64,000 bases of DNA, from assembly GCA_016195265.1 (NCBI GenBank), contig JACPZW010000055.1, positions 1 to 64,000 on the forward strand, read 5' to 3'. A program made the translations under genes and the position numbers. The stretch's first letter is position 1; each line of letters begins with the position of its first letter. The notes under the pieces are model-generated. The model made no database searches and was not told the DNA's origin. It saw nothing but the letters and a program-made list of their open reading frames with translations. Origin of the DNA: Acidobacteriota bacterium (lineage in GTDB: Bacteria > Acidobacteriota > Vicinamibacteria > Vicinamibacterales > CAVVIG01). Positions 1-9,320 of this stretch are shown here, piece by piece.

Positions 1-418
1 CCCCGGGATCGACATCACGAAGATGAACGTGCTCGAGCCGAACGAACTGCTCGTGAAGATCGTGATCCCGTCCACGATGGCGGGCGCGCAGTTCTACTTC
101 GAGAAGGTCCGCGACCGGCAGGTGTGGGACTTCCCGCTCGTCAACATCGCGGCGGCGATCAAGCCGGATACGTCCAATGGCGCCAACATCGGCGAAGTGC
201 GCCTGGTCGTGAACGCGGTGGCCGCGACGCCGCGGCGGCTGAAGAACGTCGAGGCCGCGATCGTCGGCAAGCCGCGCAACGCGGACACGGCGAAGCTGGC
301 GGGCGACCTGGCGGTCGAGGGCGCGCAGACGCTGCGGCATAACGGCTACAAAGTGCCCCTCATGCGGAACCTCGTGAAGCGAGCCATCCGCGGGGAGGCC
401 GGCGCGTCGACGACGTAG
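1..418 (+). CDS. Xanthine dehydrogenase-type FAD-binding subunit, C-terminal part (5' end outside window)
   Basis: The reading frame is open from base 2 and ends at TAG 416-418, so only about the last 138 residues are present. The segment with AQFYFEKVRDRQVWDFPLV, followed by GEVRLVVNAVAATPRRL and a helical tail, matches the C-terminal domain of the FAD subunit of molybdenum hydroxylases (YagS/CoxM type). In that family the subunit passes electrons from a 2Fe-2S subunit to FAD or an acceptor. The FAD-binding domain and the partner Mo and Fe-S subunits would lie upstream, outside the window. The internal ATG at 23 is not taken as a start because the homologous frame extends upstream of it. The substrate cannot be told from this piece. 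Confidence 0.85.
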   Translation, partial: PGIDITKMNVLEPNELLVKIVIPSTMAGAQFYFEKVRDRQVWDFPLVNIAAAIKPDTSNGANIGEVRLVVNAVAATPRRLKNVEAAIVGKPRNADTAKLAGDLAVEGAQTLRHNGYKVPLMRNLVKRAIRGEAGASTT

Positions 419-571
419 TTCTCTTCCACGATTACGGATCCCCGGCTCGGACGGCGCATCGCGCTCGAGTTTCGTCTTCGCCGCCCAGCCGGGGGACACC
501 CCGCCGACGCCTCCGCGTCCGACGACAAGGCAGAAGCTACGCTAGAATCGGCCCCGAAGGACGAGGTGCCC

Positions 572-1036
572 ATGAACACCGATCTGCGAAGAGTCCGCTG
601 GTTGCTCTGCGGCGTGAGCGTTTACGTGTTGAGCGCCGCGGCGTACGGCCAGGATCGGGCGGCCATCCCCACGTTCGTTTCGCGTCAGCCCGAAGAACTG
701 AAGTCCGCGGATGGGGTGACCGCGGTCGTCATCATGGGCGATCCGAGCAAGCCCGGGATGTACGTCGTCCAGAACACGTTCGCGCCCGGACGGACCAGCC
801 GTCCGCATTTCCACGATCAAGATCGGTACATCACGGTCATCAAGGGGACGTGGTGGGTGTCGTTGGGCCCGGAGGCGGACGTCTACAATCCGAGCAAGAT
901 GGTGGCGATGAAAGCCGGGAGCTTCGTCTTCCACCCGGCGGGCGGCCACCACTACGACGGCGCGAAAGACGAAGAGGCGGTCGTGCGGATCATGGGCATG
1001 GGGCCCGTCAAGACGACGCAGCTCGAAGCGCGCTGA
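572..1036 (+). CDS. Exported cupin-domain protein
   Basis: About 154 residues. An N-terminal hydrophobic stretch ending in SAAAYGQ looks like a Sec signal peptide. The body is a single cupin: an H-x-H-x(n) metal-site segment (RPHFHDQDRYITVIKG) and a second motif with PAGGHHYDG. Cupins of this kind bind a divalent metal; the substrate is unknown. GTG 566 is an in-frame alternative, but the purine-rich GGACGAGG before ATG 572 gives better spacing. The stop codon directly abuts the stop of the convergent zinc-ribbon gene with no base between them. Confidence 0.75.
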   Translation: MNTDLRRVRWLLCGVSVYVLSAAAYGQDRAAIPTFVSRQPEELKSADGVTAVVIMGDPSKPGMYVVQNTFAPGRTSRPHFHDQDRYITVIKGTWWVSLGPEADVYNPSKMVAMKAGSFVFHPAGGHHYDGAKDEEAVVRIMGMGPVKTTQLEAR

Positions 1037-1444
1037 CTATTTCCAGCCGCTCGACTTGCGCGTGAATCGCGCGGGCAGCGCCGGCTTGGCTTCTGGGGCG
1101 GGCCCGGTTTCGCCGGACGCCGCCTGGATCTCGCGCTCGAGCTCTTCTTCGTTCGGCAGGCCGCCGAGCTGATCCACGAACATCAGCGAGTGCTGCGACG
1201 GGATCTCGAATTTCTTCCCGCACGTCTTGCACACGACCTCATCGTCCAGGCGGAGCAGATAGTCGCGCAGCTTCGCGAACTTCGCGCGGTCTTCCCCGTT
1301 GGCGCCAGGAGGCAGCCGATCTTTCTTCGCGTGCCGCGCCCAGCGGATGCTGTACTCGTTGGTCCGCCGGCACTTCGGACACTGATACTTGCCGGTCCTG
1401 GTCTCGTGTCTCTCGGTGAAGAAGGCGCGCTCGTCGAAAGCCAT
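1037..1444 (-). CDS. Zinc-ribbon protein of unknown function
   Basis: 135 residues with two CxxC pairs, CPKC at about residues 22-25 and CKTC at about 72-75, as expected for one structural zinc-ribbon. The stretch between them is rich in Arg and Lys, and the C-terminal ~45 residues are acidic then proline-rich and probably disordered. No enzyme motif is visible. It is convergent with the cupin gene and its stop is adjacent to that gene's stop. Several nucleic-acid-associated small proteins look like this, but nothing here fixes a role. Confidence 0.6.
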   Translation of the reverse strand: MAFDERAFFTERHETRTGKYQCPKCRRTNEYSIRWARHAKKDRLPPGANGEDRAKFAKLRDYLLRLDDEVVCKTCGKKFEIPSQHSLMFVDQLGGLPNEEELEREIQAASGETGPAPEAKPALPARFTRKSSGWK

Positions 1445-1460
1445 GTCGTTATGTTACCGC

Positions 1461-1484
1461 TGGTGGCTGGTGGCTGGTGGCTGG
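1461..1484. repeat. Short 7-bp tandem repeat (TGGTGGC x3 plus TGG)
   Basis: Three tandem copies of TGGTGGC followed by TGG lie between the ends of two minus-strand genes. The tract is short and probably arose by slippage. It has no evident function. Confidence 0.6.
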
Positions 1485-1491
1485 AACGATC

Positions 1492-1944
1492 TCACCTGGC
1501 GACGACGGTGTAGCGGATCAGCACGTCTTCGACGAACTCGGCGGCGATGCGCTCTTCGCCGGAGGTGAAGACGAGCGTCAGGACGGTGAGCGCGCCTTCG
1601 GGGCGCTCGGATGACTGCGCCGGCCGGCCGAACTCGCCCTCGATGTCGGCGCGCAGCATGCCCTTGCGCAGCCGGCCGGCTTGTGAGGCGGGCGCCTCGC
1701 CGGCGTGGAGGGCGATGCCGTAGCGTTTCAGATCGTCGCGATAGCGCGGGAAGTCGATGGCCGCCTTCGCGTCGGCGTTCACGTCGACGCCATCGGACGT
1801 GCCAGGCATGTCGATGCGCACGGTGACGCGCCGGCCTTCGAACGCGGCCTTCAGCGCCGCCTCGTTCTGCGCGGCCGCCGGGTTCACCGTCCCCAGCGCC
1901 GCCACGGCGGCGATGCCGATCGAGACTTGAACGCGACTGAACAT
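1492..1944 (-). CDS. Small exported protein of unknown function
   Basis: 150 residues. Residues 1-25 (MFSRVQVSIGIAAVAALG...AAAQ) form a typical Sec signal peptide with an Ala-x-Ala-type cleavage site. The mature part is soluble and mixed alpha/beta, with an LRKGMLRADIEGEFG segment and a C-terminal EERIAAEFVEDVLIRY strand-like tail. I do not recognise a family. It is transcribed away from the TonB-receptor operon that starts at 2227, with 282 bp between them that may hold divergent promoters, although no clear -35/-10 pair was identified. Confidence 0.55.
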   Translation of the reverse strand: MFSRVQVSIGIAAVAALGTVNPAAAQNEAALKAAFEGRRVTVRIDMPGTSDGVDVNADAKAAIDFPRYRDDLKRYGIALHAGEAPASQAGRLRKGMLRADIEGEFGRPAQSSERPEGALTVLTLVFTSGEERIAAEFVEDVLIRYTVVAR

Positions 1945-2226
1945 AGGGCGCTCCTGCTCGGCCCATTCTACGCGCTGGTTCCGATCCTCAAACCAATCGG
2001 CCGGATCTTCGTGGAGCCGGAGCCAGGATGGCCGTTTCTTAACCGGATTTTCATCCTCCCTTCATTCTCGCCTCGAATACTCTAGCCAATCTCCCGGTCT
2101 AGATGAGGACGGCACGACTCTTGTTCGACGGCCGGAGTTCTTTCCACGGGCCCGGGTGAGGTTGGCGTAGACTTCTGGCGCTCGCTGCCGTCCCGGTCAC
2201 ATGGGGACCTTCACAAGGAGGCATTC

Positions 2227-5205
2227 GTGACTACTGCGCATCGGGTTCGGCTGCAGATCGCCGTTCTCTCCCTCATCGCCCTGCTGGGCGCCTCAGTGTC
2301 CGCCGCGGCCCAGAACAACCAGACCGGGAACATTCACGGGACCGTCAGCGATCAGTCGGCGGCGGCGATTCCCGGCGCGACCGTCACGCTGACCAGTCCG
2401 GCGCTGCTCGTGCCGCAGACGACCGTGACCGATGGCGACGGGAACTATCACTTCGAGCAACTGCCCGTCGGCGTCTACAAGGTGACGTGCGAGCTGTCCG
2501 GGTTCCGGGCGTACATCCGCGAGAACATTCAAATCACCGCCGGGTTCTCCGCCGCGGTGAACGTGCAACTGAGCCTCGGCTCGGTCGAGGAGACCATCAC
2601 CGTGTCCGGCGCGAGCCCGGTCGTGGACACGACATCGACAACGGTCTCCACGAGCGTCGGCGCGCAGTCGATGGCGAACGAGCTGCCGGCGACGCGCACG
2701 ATGCAGGAGATGGTCTCGATCGCGCCTGGCGTGATGCCGACGGCCGCGCCCGATTTGGGCGGCGGCAACATCGCCTCGTTCGTGCTGTCGGCCTACGGCA
2801 TCACGGGCCAGTCGACTGCGCTCCTCGAGGGGATCAACACGCGGAAGAGCAACAACAACGCGGAAACCAACTACGACTTCACCGGCCTCGAAGAGATGCA
2901 GGTGATCGCGACGGGCGGCGATGCGCAGACGGCGCTGCCCGGCGTGTTCCTCAATGCCATCGTGAAGTCCGGCGGGAACGATTTCCACGGCCGCGGGGAA
3001 GTCAGCTACGAGGATCAGAAGTTCGAGGGCAACAACCTGACGCCGACGTTGATCTCGCAGGGCTACCTGACGCCGCAGCTCCTCACGCAGGCCAAGGATT
3101 CGAGCGCCAACCTCGGCGGCCCTGTTCTCAAGGACAAATGGTGGTTCTTCGGCGCCGGCCACCTGAACACGAGCGACCGGACCGCGCTCGGGTACAACGA
3201 CGCCCAGGGCAATGCGATTCCGGCCTACGGCCGAATGAGCAACCTCACCGCGAAGAGCACGTATCAGCTCAACAAGCAGTACCGTCTCATCGGATTCGGG
3301 ACGCGCGAGACGCAGTACTTCCCCGATCACTTCGGCAGTTCGACGGTGCCGTTCCCCAGCACCCGGTTGTTCACGGAGGACGCGGTCGAAGTCAAGGGCG
3401 AGTTCCAGGGCGCGGTCACGCCGCATGTCTTCATCGATGCGTTCGCCGGCCATCACGAGTACGTGGCGACGTACGATTCTCAGCCCGGCTCGGCGAACAT
3501 TCCGGCCATGACTGATCTGACCACGGGGTTCCTGAACGGTCCGAACATCGGTCAGGATCGCCGGCCGCGCAAGCAGAACCAGATCACCTGGTCCATCAAT
3601 TACTTTCCCGCCGGGCATCTGCTGGGCAGTCACGAGCTGAAGGCCGGATCCACCTACATGTTCATGTGGACCGGCACGAACGAGCCGCTCGGGCTCCATG
3701 GCAACTACCAGCTCGTGTTCCAGACGGTGGGCGGCGTGCCGGGCACGCCCGTGCAAATCCGGCTCTACAACTACCCGATTACCGAGAACCGCGAGAACCT
3801 CATCGACGGGGGATTCTACGGCCAGGATACGTGGCGCATCAGCCCGCGCCTGACGCTGAACATCGGGCTGCGGCTCGATCAGTTCTCCACGTCCATTCCG
3901 GCGCAGAACAAGCCCGGCGATCAGTTCGGGCCGCCGTGGGTGCCCGGGACCACCGGCAACGCCAACATCTACGTCGGCGCCGCGCAGAGCTTCGCGGCCG
4001 TCGACACGGGTTCCTGGTGGTCGCTCGCGCCGCGCGCCGGCGCGAACTGGGACGTGATGGGCGACGGCAAGACCGTCATCAAGGGAAGCTTCGGCAAGTA
4101 CAACTGGACGCCCGGCGACGACTTCGCGGCGCCCTTCAACCCGAACACGACGAGCGTGTCCACCTACAAGTGGGCTGCGGCCGGCTGCAACGAGACGCTC
4201 GCGCTCGCGGGCAAGTGCGACTACGTGCCGGGCACCGTCAACCTGAATCCGAACGGCCCCGATTTCCAGTCGCTCCTCGGCGGCAGCAACGGCGCGACGG
4301 TGAAACTGTCCAACAGCGTGCTCAATCCCAACCTGAACGAACAGTACTCGTTGAACTACCAGCTGTTCCTCGAGCGCGAGCTGGCCCCCGGTCTGTCCGC
4401 GCGCGTCGGGTATACCTACATCCAGAATCGCAACACGTGGCTGCAGATCCCGTCGGCGATTCCCTTCAGCGGATGGGACACGCCGTACACGGTGTACGAC
4501 GGCGGCCCGACCGTCGCGTCCTGCTTCTCGACGACGCCCGGCAAATGCCCGGTCGTCGGTCCGCCCATCACGATCTACGACATGAACGCGGCCTACAAGG
4601 GCGCCCAGTTCAGCACGACGATGTACACGAACCGGACCGAGGGCGATCACTACGGGACGATCGAAGCGACGGTCATCAAGCGTCCCAGCTCCGGCTCCAA
4701 TAAGTGGAACGTGCTGGCGAGCTACACCACCACGCAGGACCACGCGTACATCAACGGCAACAACGGCAACAACGCCGCGGCGCCGATTCAGACAAACCCG
4801 AACCAGCTGCTGTTCCCGCTCGACGAAACCAGAGTGTGGCAGGCGCGTCTGACGGGCAACTACAAGCTGCCGCTGCACTTCGATGTGTCCGGCACGCTGA
4901 ACGTCTACAACGGACTGAACGGACAGCGGACCGGGGTCTTCGTGCTGCCCAACGCCGGTTCGATTACTATTCCGATGGAGCCGTTCGGCTCCACCCAGGG
5001 ACCGGTGCGCGACCTGTTGAACCTGCGTTTCGCGTGGGTGCTGAAAGGCAGGAACTTCATGCTGCGGCCGAACCTCGAGATCCTGAATGCGACCAACTCC
5101 GCCGCGCCGTGGAGCATGACGTTCACCTCCGGCCCGCGCTACGGCTACTACAACACGATCGACACGCCGCGCATCGCGCGCTTCGGTGTCATCTATGAGT
5201 TCTAG
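2227..5205 (+). CDS. Oar-type TonB-dependent receptor with N-terminal carboxypeptidase-regulatory domain
   Basis: 992 residues, starting at GTG 2227 behind a strong AAGGAGG at 2215-2221. In order: a signal peptide (1-29); an Ig-like carboxypeptidase-regulatory domain at about 35-110 (IHGTVSDQSAAAIPGATVTL ... DGNYHFEQLPVG); a plug domain at about 115-260; and a long beta-barrel ending in an aromatic residue (FGVIYEF), as outer-membrane proteins do. This is the large receptor type common in Acidobacteriota. It would import a bulky or polymeric ligand using TonB energy. Its stop overlaps the start of the beta-helix protein gene, and the two were probably made together, so the ligand may be a polysaccharide or its fragments. 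The ligand itself is not known. Confidence 0.9.
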   Translation: MTTAHRVRLQIAVLSLIALLGASVSAAAQNNQTGNIHGTVSDQSAAAIPGATVTLTSPALLVPQTTVTDGDGNYHFEQLPVGVYKVTCELSGFRAYIRENIQITAGFSAAVNVQLSLGSVEETITVSGASPVVDTTSTTVSTSVGAQSMANELPATRTMQEMVSIAPGVMPTAAPDLGGGNIASFVLSAYGITGQSTALLEGINTRKSNNNAETNYDFTGLEEMQVIATGGDAQTALPGVFLNAIVKSGGNDFHGRGEVSYEDQKFEGNNLTPTLISQGYLTPQLLTQAKDSSANLGGPVLKDKWWFFGAGHLNTSDRTALGYNDAQGNAIPAYGRMSNLTAKSTYQLNKQYRLIGFGTRETQYFPDHFGSSTVPFPSTRLFTEDAVEVKGEFQGAVTPHVFIDAFAGHHEYVATYDSQPGSANIPAMTDLTTGFLNGPNIGQDRRPRKQNQITWSINYFPAGHLLGSHELKAGSTYMFMWTGTNEPLGLHGNYQLVFQTVGGVPGTPVQIRLYNYPITENRENLIDGGFYGQDTWRISPRLTLNIGLRLDQFSTSIPAQNKPGDQFGPPWVPGTTGNANIYVGAAQSFAAVDTGSWWSLAPRAGANWDVMGDGKTVIKGSFGKYNWTPGDDFAAPFNPNTTSVSTYKWAAAGCNETLALAGKCDYVPGTVNLNPNGPDFQSLLGGSNGATVKLSNSVLNPNLNEQYSLNYQLFLERELAPGLSARVGYTYIQNRNTWLQIPSAIPFSGWDTPYTVYDGGPTVASCFSTTPGKCPVVGPPITIYDMNAAYKGAQFSTTMYTNRTEGDHYGTIEATVIKRPSSGSNKWNVLASYTTTQDHAYINGNNGNNAAAPIQTNPNQLLFPLDETRVWQARLTGNYKLPLHFDVSGTLNVYNGLNGQRTGVFVLPNAGSITIPMEPFGSTQGPVRDLLNLRFAWVLKGRNFMLRPNLEILNATNSAAPWSMTFTSGPRYGYYNTIDTPRIARFGVIYEF

Positions 5206-7339
5206 ATGGCTTCTCGTCGTCTGTGCGCTGCTGCTCGCGGGACCGGCGTCCGCGCAGACGTCGACGGTTCCGGGTGAGCTCGCGGTCGAGCCGCCCACGC
5301 TCGTGTCGCTCGGATTCGACTGGAAGATCTCGGGCGACGACAACCGGAACGCGAAAGTGGACGCCGCGTACCGGAAGAAAGGCGAGACGCAGTGGCGGCA
5401 GGCGTTGCCGCTGCTGCGCCTGCAGCGCGAGCAGATCAACGGTCGCGTCGGCGGTCCCAGTTTCACCGACGCGAGCAATGCGGCGTTCAACGCCGCGGAA
5501 ATCTCCGCGCGCACGCCGCCCGCGCCCGCCGCCGCGGGCGCAGCGGGCGCTGGCGGCGGCCGGGGAGGCGGTGGCGAGACGGGTCCGTTCGCGTTCAGCC
5601 CGTTCTCGTATACCGCGCCGAACATGTTCTCTGGGAGCGTGTTCGATCTCCAGCCGGACACGGAGTATGAAGTTCGTCTCGTGCTTTCCGATCCGGATGG
5701 CGTGCGAGGCGACGCCCAGAAAATCGTGACCGCGCGCACGCGCCCGGAGCCGCAGCCGGCTGCCGGCGGCAAGACCTATCACGTCTATCCCGTCGGCTAC
5801 GAAGGCGCGAGACAGGAGCCGTCGTTCACCGGCCTGATGGCGGCGTACTACATGGGCGCCGCGCATTTCGACTATCAGAACGCGTATCCGCCGCGCGTGC
5901 TGCCGGGCGACACGATCCTGGTGCATGCGGGGCTGTACGTGAGCGATCGCTTTCACTACATGAACGGCGCGCCGCGTCCGGGCTACCTCGCGCTGGCGAC
6001 GGTGTTCGACGGCACGTACTACCTGACGCAGAGCGGCACCGCTGACAAACCGATCGCGATCAAGGGCGCGGGCGACGGGGAAGTGATCTTCGACGGCGCC
6101 GGCGCGCAGAATCTCTTCAATCTCATGGGCGGGAACTACAACTACTTCGAGGGCATCACGGTGCGCAACACCAACGTCGCGTTTCTGCTCGGCATCAAGG
6201 GCATCGCCGGGTCGAGCGGTTTCACGCTGAAGCGCTCGAAGCTGTACGACGTCGGCCGCGCGATTCAGGACGACTGGTCGGGCTCGAAGAATTTCTACAT
6301 CGCCGACAACACGTTCATCGGCCGGCACGATCCCGACAAGATGATGGGGTGGAATGGCGCCATCTGGCAGCAGTTCCCCGGCTACCCAGAACTGCTCATC
6401 TCGGAGTACGCGATCAAGGTCTACGGCCAGGGCCACGTCGTCGCGCACAATTACATCGCCAACTGGCACGACGGGATCGACATCGCCACGTACGGCAATC
6501 CCGACGGCACGCCGAACGAACTGCCTGATCGGTTCCCGATGTCGATCGATTTCTACAACAACGACATCTACAACATGGGGGACAACTGCATCGAGACCGA
6601 CGGCGGCGGCCGGAACATCCGCGTGTTCCGGAACCGCTGCTTCAACACGGCGGCGGGCGGCCTCAGCGCCCAGCCGCTCTACGGCGGCCCGGTCTACTTC
6701 TTCCAGAACCTCGTCTACAACGGACCGGGGAGTGGATCGCTGAAGTTCGTGTCGACGCCGGCGGGCATTCTCACGTATCAGAACACGTTCATCGGCGAAG
6801 CGAGCGTCGCGGGTCCGGCCGCGAACGAACATTTCCGGAACAACCTGATTCTCGCGCAGGGCGCGACCGGTCCGGTGTTCACCGTCGGGACCTTCACGAA
6901 TTATTCGACCTCCGACTACAACGGCTTCCGTCCGAATCCCAATGCCGAGGTATCGTTCCAGTGGAATTCGCCGGCGGACGGCGTGGCGGCGGAATACGTC
7001 AAGCCGCCGATCGCGCGCCGCTTCAAGACACTGCGAGAGTACAGCGAGGCGACGGGCAAGGACACGCACAGCGTGCTGATCGATTACGACGTATTCGTCA
7101 ACGTGACCATCCCGGACATGAAGGATCCGCAGCGCCTCTATGATCCGGCGCGGTTCGATTTCCGGCTGAAGCCGGGGTCGGCGGCCGTGGACGCGGGCGT
7201 GGTGCTGCCGAACATCAACGACGGATTCACCGGTCGCGCGCCGGATCTCGGCGCGTTTGAACTGGATCGGCCGCTGCCGCACTACGGGCCCAGGCCGGTG
7301 GCCGGCGCGAAGCCTGCGACGAGCCAGGCTCGACCGTGA
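5195..7339 (+). CDS. Exported right-handed parallel beta-helix protein
   Basis: 714 residues from ATG 5195, which overlaps the 3' end of the receptor gene by 11 bp; GTG 5186 is an in-frame alternative. Residues 1-22 are a signal peptide (ending ASAQ). An Ig/fibronectin-III-like region follows (about 30-180, including SVFDLQPDTEYEVRLVLS), interrupted by an Ala/Gly-rich linker. The rest has repeated Asn- and Gly-rich turns (NLMGGNYNYFEGITVRNTN, NFYIADNTFIG, VVAHNYIANWHDGI) typical of right-handed beta-helices of the pectate-lyase/polysaccharide-lyase fold. Such proteins bind or cleave polysaccharides. No lyase-family catalytic signature was recognised, so activity is an inference. The overlap with the receptor gene argues for a joint function at the cell surface. 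Confidence 0.75.
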   Translation: MSSRWLLVVCALLLAGPASAQTSTVPGELAVEPPTLVSLGFDWKISGDDNRNAKVDAAYRKKGETQWRQALPLLRLQREQINGRVGGPSFTDASNAAFNAAEISARTPPAPAAAGAAGAGGGRGGGGETGPFAFSPFSYTAPNMFSGSVFDLQPDTEYEVRLVLSDPDGVRGDAQKIVTARTRPEPQPAAGGKTYHVYPVGYEGARQEPSFTGLMAAYYMGAAHFDYQNAYPPRVLPGDTILVHAGLYVSDRFHYMNGAPRPGYLALATVFDGTYYLTQSGTADKPIAIKGAGDGEVIFDGAGAQNLFNLMGGNYNYFEGITVRNTNVAFLLGIKGIAGSSGFTLKRSKLYDVGRAIQDDWSGSKNFYIADNTFIGRHDPDKMMGWNGAIWQQFPGYPELLISEYAIKVYGQGHVVAHNYIANWHDGIDIATYGNPDGTPNELPDRFPMSIDFYNNDIYNMGDNCIETDGGGRNIRVFRNRCFNTAAGGLSAQPLYGGPVYFFQNLVYNGPGSGSLKFVSTPAGILTYQNTFIGEASVAGPAANEHFRNNLILAQGATGPVFTVGTFTNYSTSDYNGFRPNPNAEVSFQWNSPADGVAAEYVKPPIARRFKTLREYSEATGKDTHSVLIDYDVFVNVTIPDMKDPQRLYDPARFDFRLKPGSAAVDAGVVLPNINDGFTGRAPDLGAFELDRPLPHYGPRPVAGAKPATSQARP

Positions 7340-7395
7340 ACGAAGGGTTCCCGTTCCGAGCAGTGAAGCTCGATCCGCAACGAAGGAGAGCGCAC

Positions 7396-8664
7396 ATGGC
7401 CCCATCCGACATCTCAGCGGCCCGTCGGAATTTTCTCCGACTGCTGGCCGCCAGTCCGCTCGTGTCCGCCATCGGCCTGCCTGCCGTGCTCGAGGCGCTG
7501 CAGCAGGCGAAGCCGCTCGCCAGGAAGAAAGTCACTCCTCCCGTCGCTGTTACGCCCAAGGACGCGCTCATTACCGCGGCCTCGGAAGCCGTCGACGTCA
7601 TGGACTTCGAGGCGGTCGCGAGGAAGAACCTCCTCCCGGCGCACTGGGCGTACATGGCCACCGGCGTCGACGAGGATGCGACGATCAAGGCCAACCACGA
7701 GGGCTTCTCCAGATACCAGCTTCGCATGCGGCCGCTCGTCGACTTCAGCAAGCTCGACATGTCGATTCAGCTCTTCGGCCGGAAATGGGACACGCCGATC
7801 GTGCTGTGTCCGGTCGCGGCGCAGAAAGGGTTTCACACGGAAGGCGAGAAGGGCACCGCGAAGGCCGCGCGCGCCAAAGGTCACTTGATGTGTCTCTCGA
7901 ACCAGACGTCCACGTCGGTCGAGGACGTCAACGCCGCGCGGGGCGAGCCGGTCTGGTTCCAGCTCTACGCGCGGCCCGACTTCGCGGGCACGACGCAGAT
8001 CGTCAAGCGCGCGGAGGCGGCTGGATGCCCGGTGCTCGTGTGGACCGTCGATTTGATCGGCGGCAGCAACCGCGAAACGCTGCGGCGCGGCGAGGGCCCG
8101 CTCGGCGTGAGAGCGCCGTTCTGCAAGGAGTGCCACGAAGGCCGTGTGGTTCCGATGGCGCAGGGCCTGCCGATCGGCGGGAACATCGAGCGCGGCGGCG
8201 GCGGCGTGTTCACGTGGGACTACATCAAGCGCCTCCGCGACATCACGAAGATGAAGCTGTTCGTGAAGGGCATTCAGACCGGCGAGGACGGCGAGCTGGC
8301 GATCAGGAACGGGCTCGATGGCGTCTGGGTGTCGAATCACGGCGGGCGTGCCGGAGAAAGCCTGCGTCCGACGATCGACTCATTGCCAGAAGTGGCGGCG
8401 GCGATCGGCGGGCGCATGCCGGTGATCGTCGACAGCGGCGTCAGGCACGGCACCGACATCTTCAAGGCGCTCGCGCTCGGCGCGACGGCGGTGGGCGTCG
8501 GCCGCCCGCAGGTCTGGAGTCTTGCGGCGTTCGGGCAGGAAGGCGTCGAGGCGATGCTCGACATTCTGCGACGCGAGCTGCAGATGACGATGCGGCAGAC
8601 GGGCGCGACGTCGATCGACAAGATCACGCGCGCGTCGATCATCGACCGCATGCGGCTCGGCTGA
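7396..8664 (+). CDS. FMN-dependent alpha-hydroxyacid dehydrogenase/oxidase family protein, probably exported
   Basis: 422 residues from ATG 7396, preceded by GAAGGAGAG; an upstream in-frame GTG at 7336 overlaps the previous gene and is less likely. The family's FMN and active-site elements are present: FQLYARPD (about 188-194), VKGI with the catalytic Lys near 291, SNHGGR with the catalytic His and Arg near 315/318, and the phosphate-binding DSGVRHGTDIFKALALGA. The family oxidises L-lactate, glycolate or mandelate to 2-keto acids. ARRNFLRLLA near the N-terminus resembles a Tat signal, which is unusual for this family and suggests periplasmic oxidation. It lies between a beta-helix protein and a YceI protein on the same strand. 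Confidence 0.85.
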   Translation: MAPSDISAARRNFLRLLAASPLVSAIGLPAVLEALQQAKPLARKKVTPPVAVTPKDALITAASEAVDVMDFEAVARKNLLPAHWAYMATGVDEDATIKANHEGFSRYQLRMRPLVDFSKLDMSIQLFGRKWDTPIVLCPVAAQKGFHTEGEKGTAKAARAKGHLMCLSNQTSTSVEDVNAARGEPVWFQLYARPDFAGTTQIVKRAEAAGCPVLVWTVDLIGGSNRETLRRGEGPLGVRAPFCKECHEGRVVPMAQGLPIGGNIERGGGGVFTWDYIKRLRDITKMKLFVKGIQTGEDGELAIRNGLDGVWVSNHGGRAGESLRPTIDSLPEVAAAIGGRMPVIVDSGVRHGTDIFKALALGATAVGVGRPQVWSLAAFGQEGVEAMLDILRRELQMTMRQTGATSIDKITRASIIDRMRLG

Positions 8665-8695
8665 CGCGCGGCGCGGCTCTTTAGGAGGAGATCTC

Positions 8696-9271
8696 ATGCT
8701 GGTGCGCGGAAGAATCAGTGTCCTGGTCGTCGCGATGGTGTGCGCCGTGCTGTCCGCACAGGCGCCCTCTGCCGGGCAAAGCACGGCGACTGTCACCATT
8801 TCTGGAACGTCGACGGTCCGGAACTGGTCCTGTCCCGCCGAGGCCGCCGTCAAGGTGACGGCGGGGAAGCCGGGCGCCGCGGCGCCAGGATTTCCCGATG
8901 GTGTGCAGAGCGTCGCGTTCACGGTGCCCATCAAGGCGATCGAGTGCGACAACGACACGATGAACGAGCACCTGCGCACGGCGCTCAAGGAGAAAGCCTA
9001 CCCGCAGATTGCGTATCGCATGAGCAAGTACGCGATGGCGGGTAGCGGCGCCGCCACGGTCACGGGACAGCTGACGATTGCCGGCGTGACGCGGCCGGTC
9101 ACCTTCGACGTGAAGCTCACGCCGTCCGCGAATGGCCTGCGCAGCCAGGGCGAGACGAATATCGACATGACCCAGTACGGCGTTACGCCGCCGAAGGTGC
9201 TGCTCGGTCAGCTGATCGTCGGCAGGATGGTGCGTGTGAAATTCGACGCGATGCTGCAGCCGGCGCCGTAG
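8696..9271 (+). CDS. YceI-family exported lipid-binding protein
   Basis: 191 residues with a strong ribosome site (GGAGGAG) before ATG 8696 and a Sec signal peptide ending near SAGQS. The mature part has the YceI pattern: an early ISGTSTVRNWSCPA, an AFTVPIKAIECDNDTMNEHLRTAL segment matching the conserved 'MNEHL' region, and GQLTIAGVTRPVTFDVKLTP. YceI proteins are lipocalin-like and bind isoprenoid or other hydrophobic molecules in the periplasm. It closes the plus-strand operon and faces the minus-strand electron-transfer operon, with about 50 bp between the two 3' ends. Confidence 0.85.
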   Translation: MLVRGRISVLVVAMVCAVLSAQAPSAGQSTATVTISGTSTVRNWSCPAEAAVKVTAGKPGAAAPGFPDGVQSVAFTVPIKAIECDNDTMNEHLRTALKEKAYPQIAYRMSKYAMAGSGAATVTGQLTIAGVTRPVTFDVKLTPSANGLRSQGETNIDMTQYGVTPPKVLLGQLIVGRMVRVKFDAMLQPAP

Positions 9272-9320
9272 ACGGGGGAGCGCCCGGCCCTGCCTCGGCA
9301 GGCATTCGGCGCGCCTGCGC

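Noticed and set aside
2293-5772. A long open frame on the minus strand opposite the first TonB receptor
   Set aside because: Same reason: Arg/Ala-rich shadow of a well supported receptor gene.
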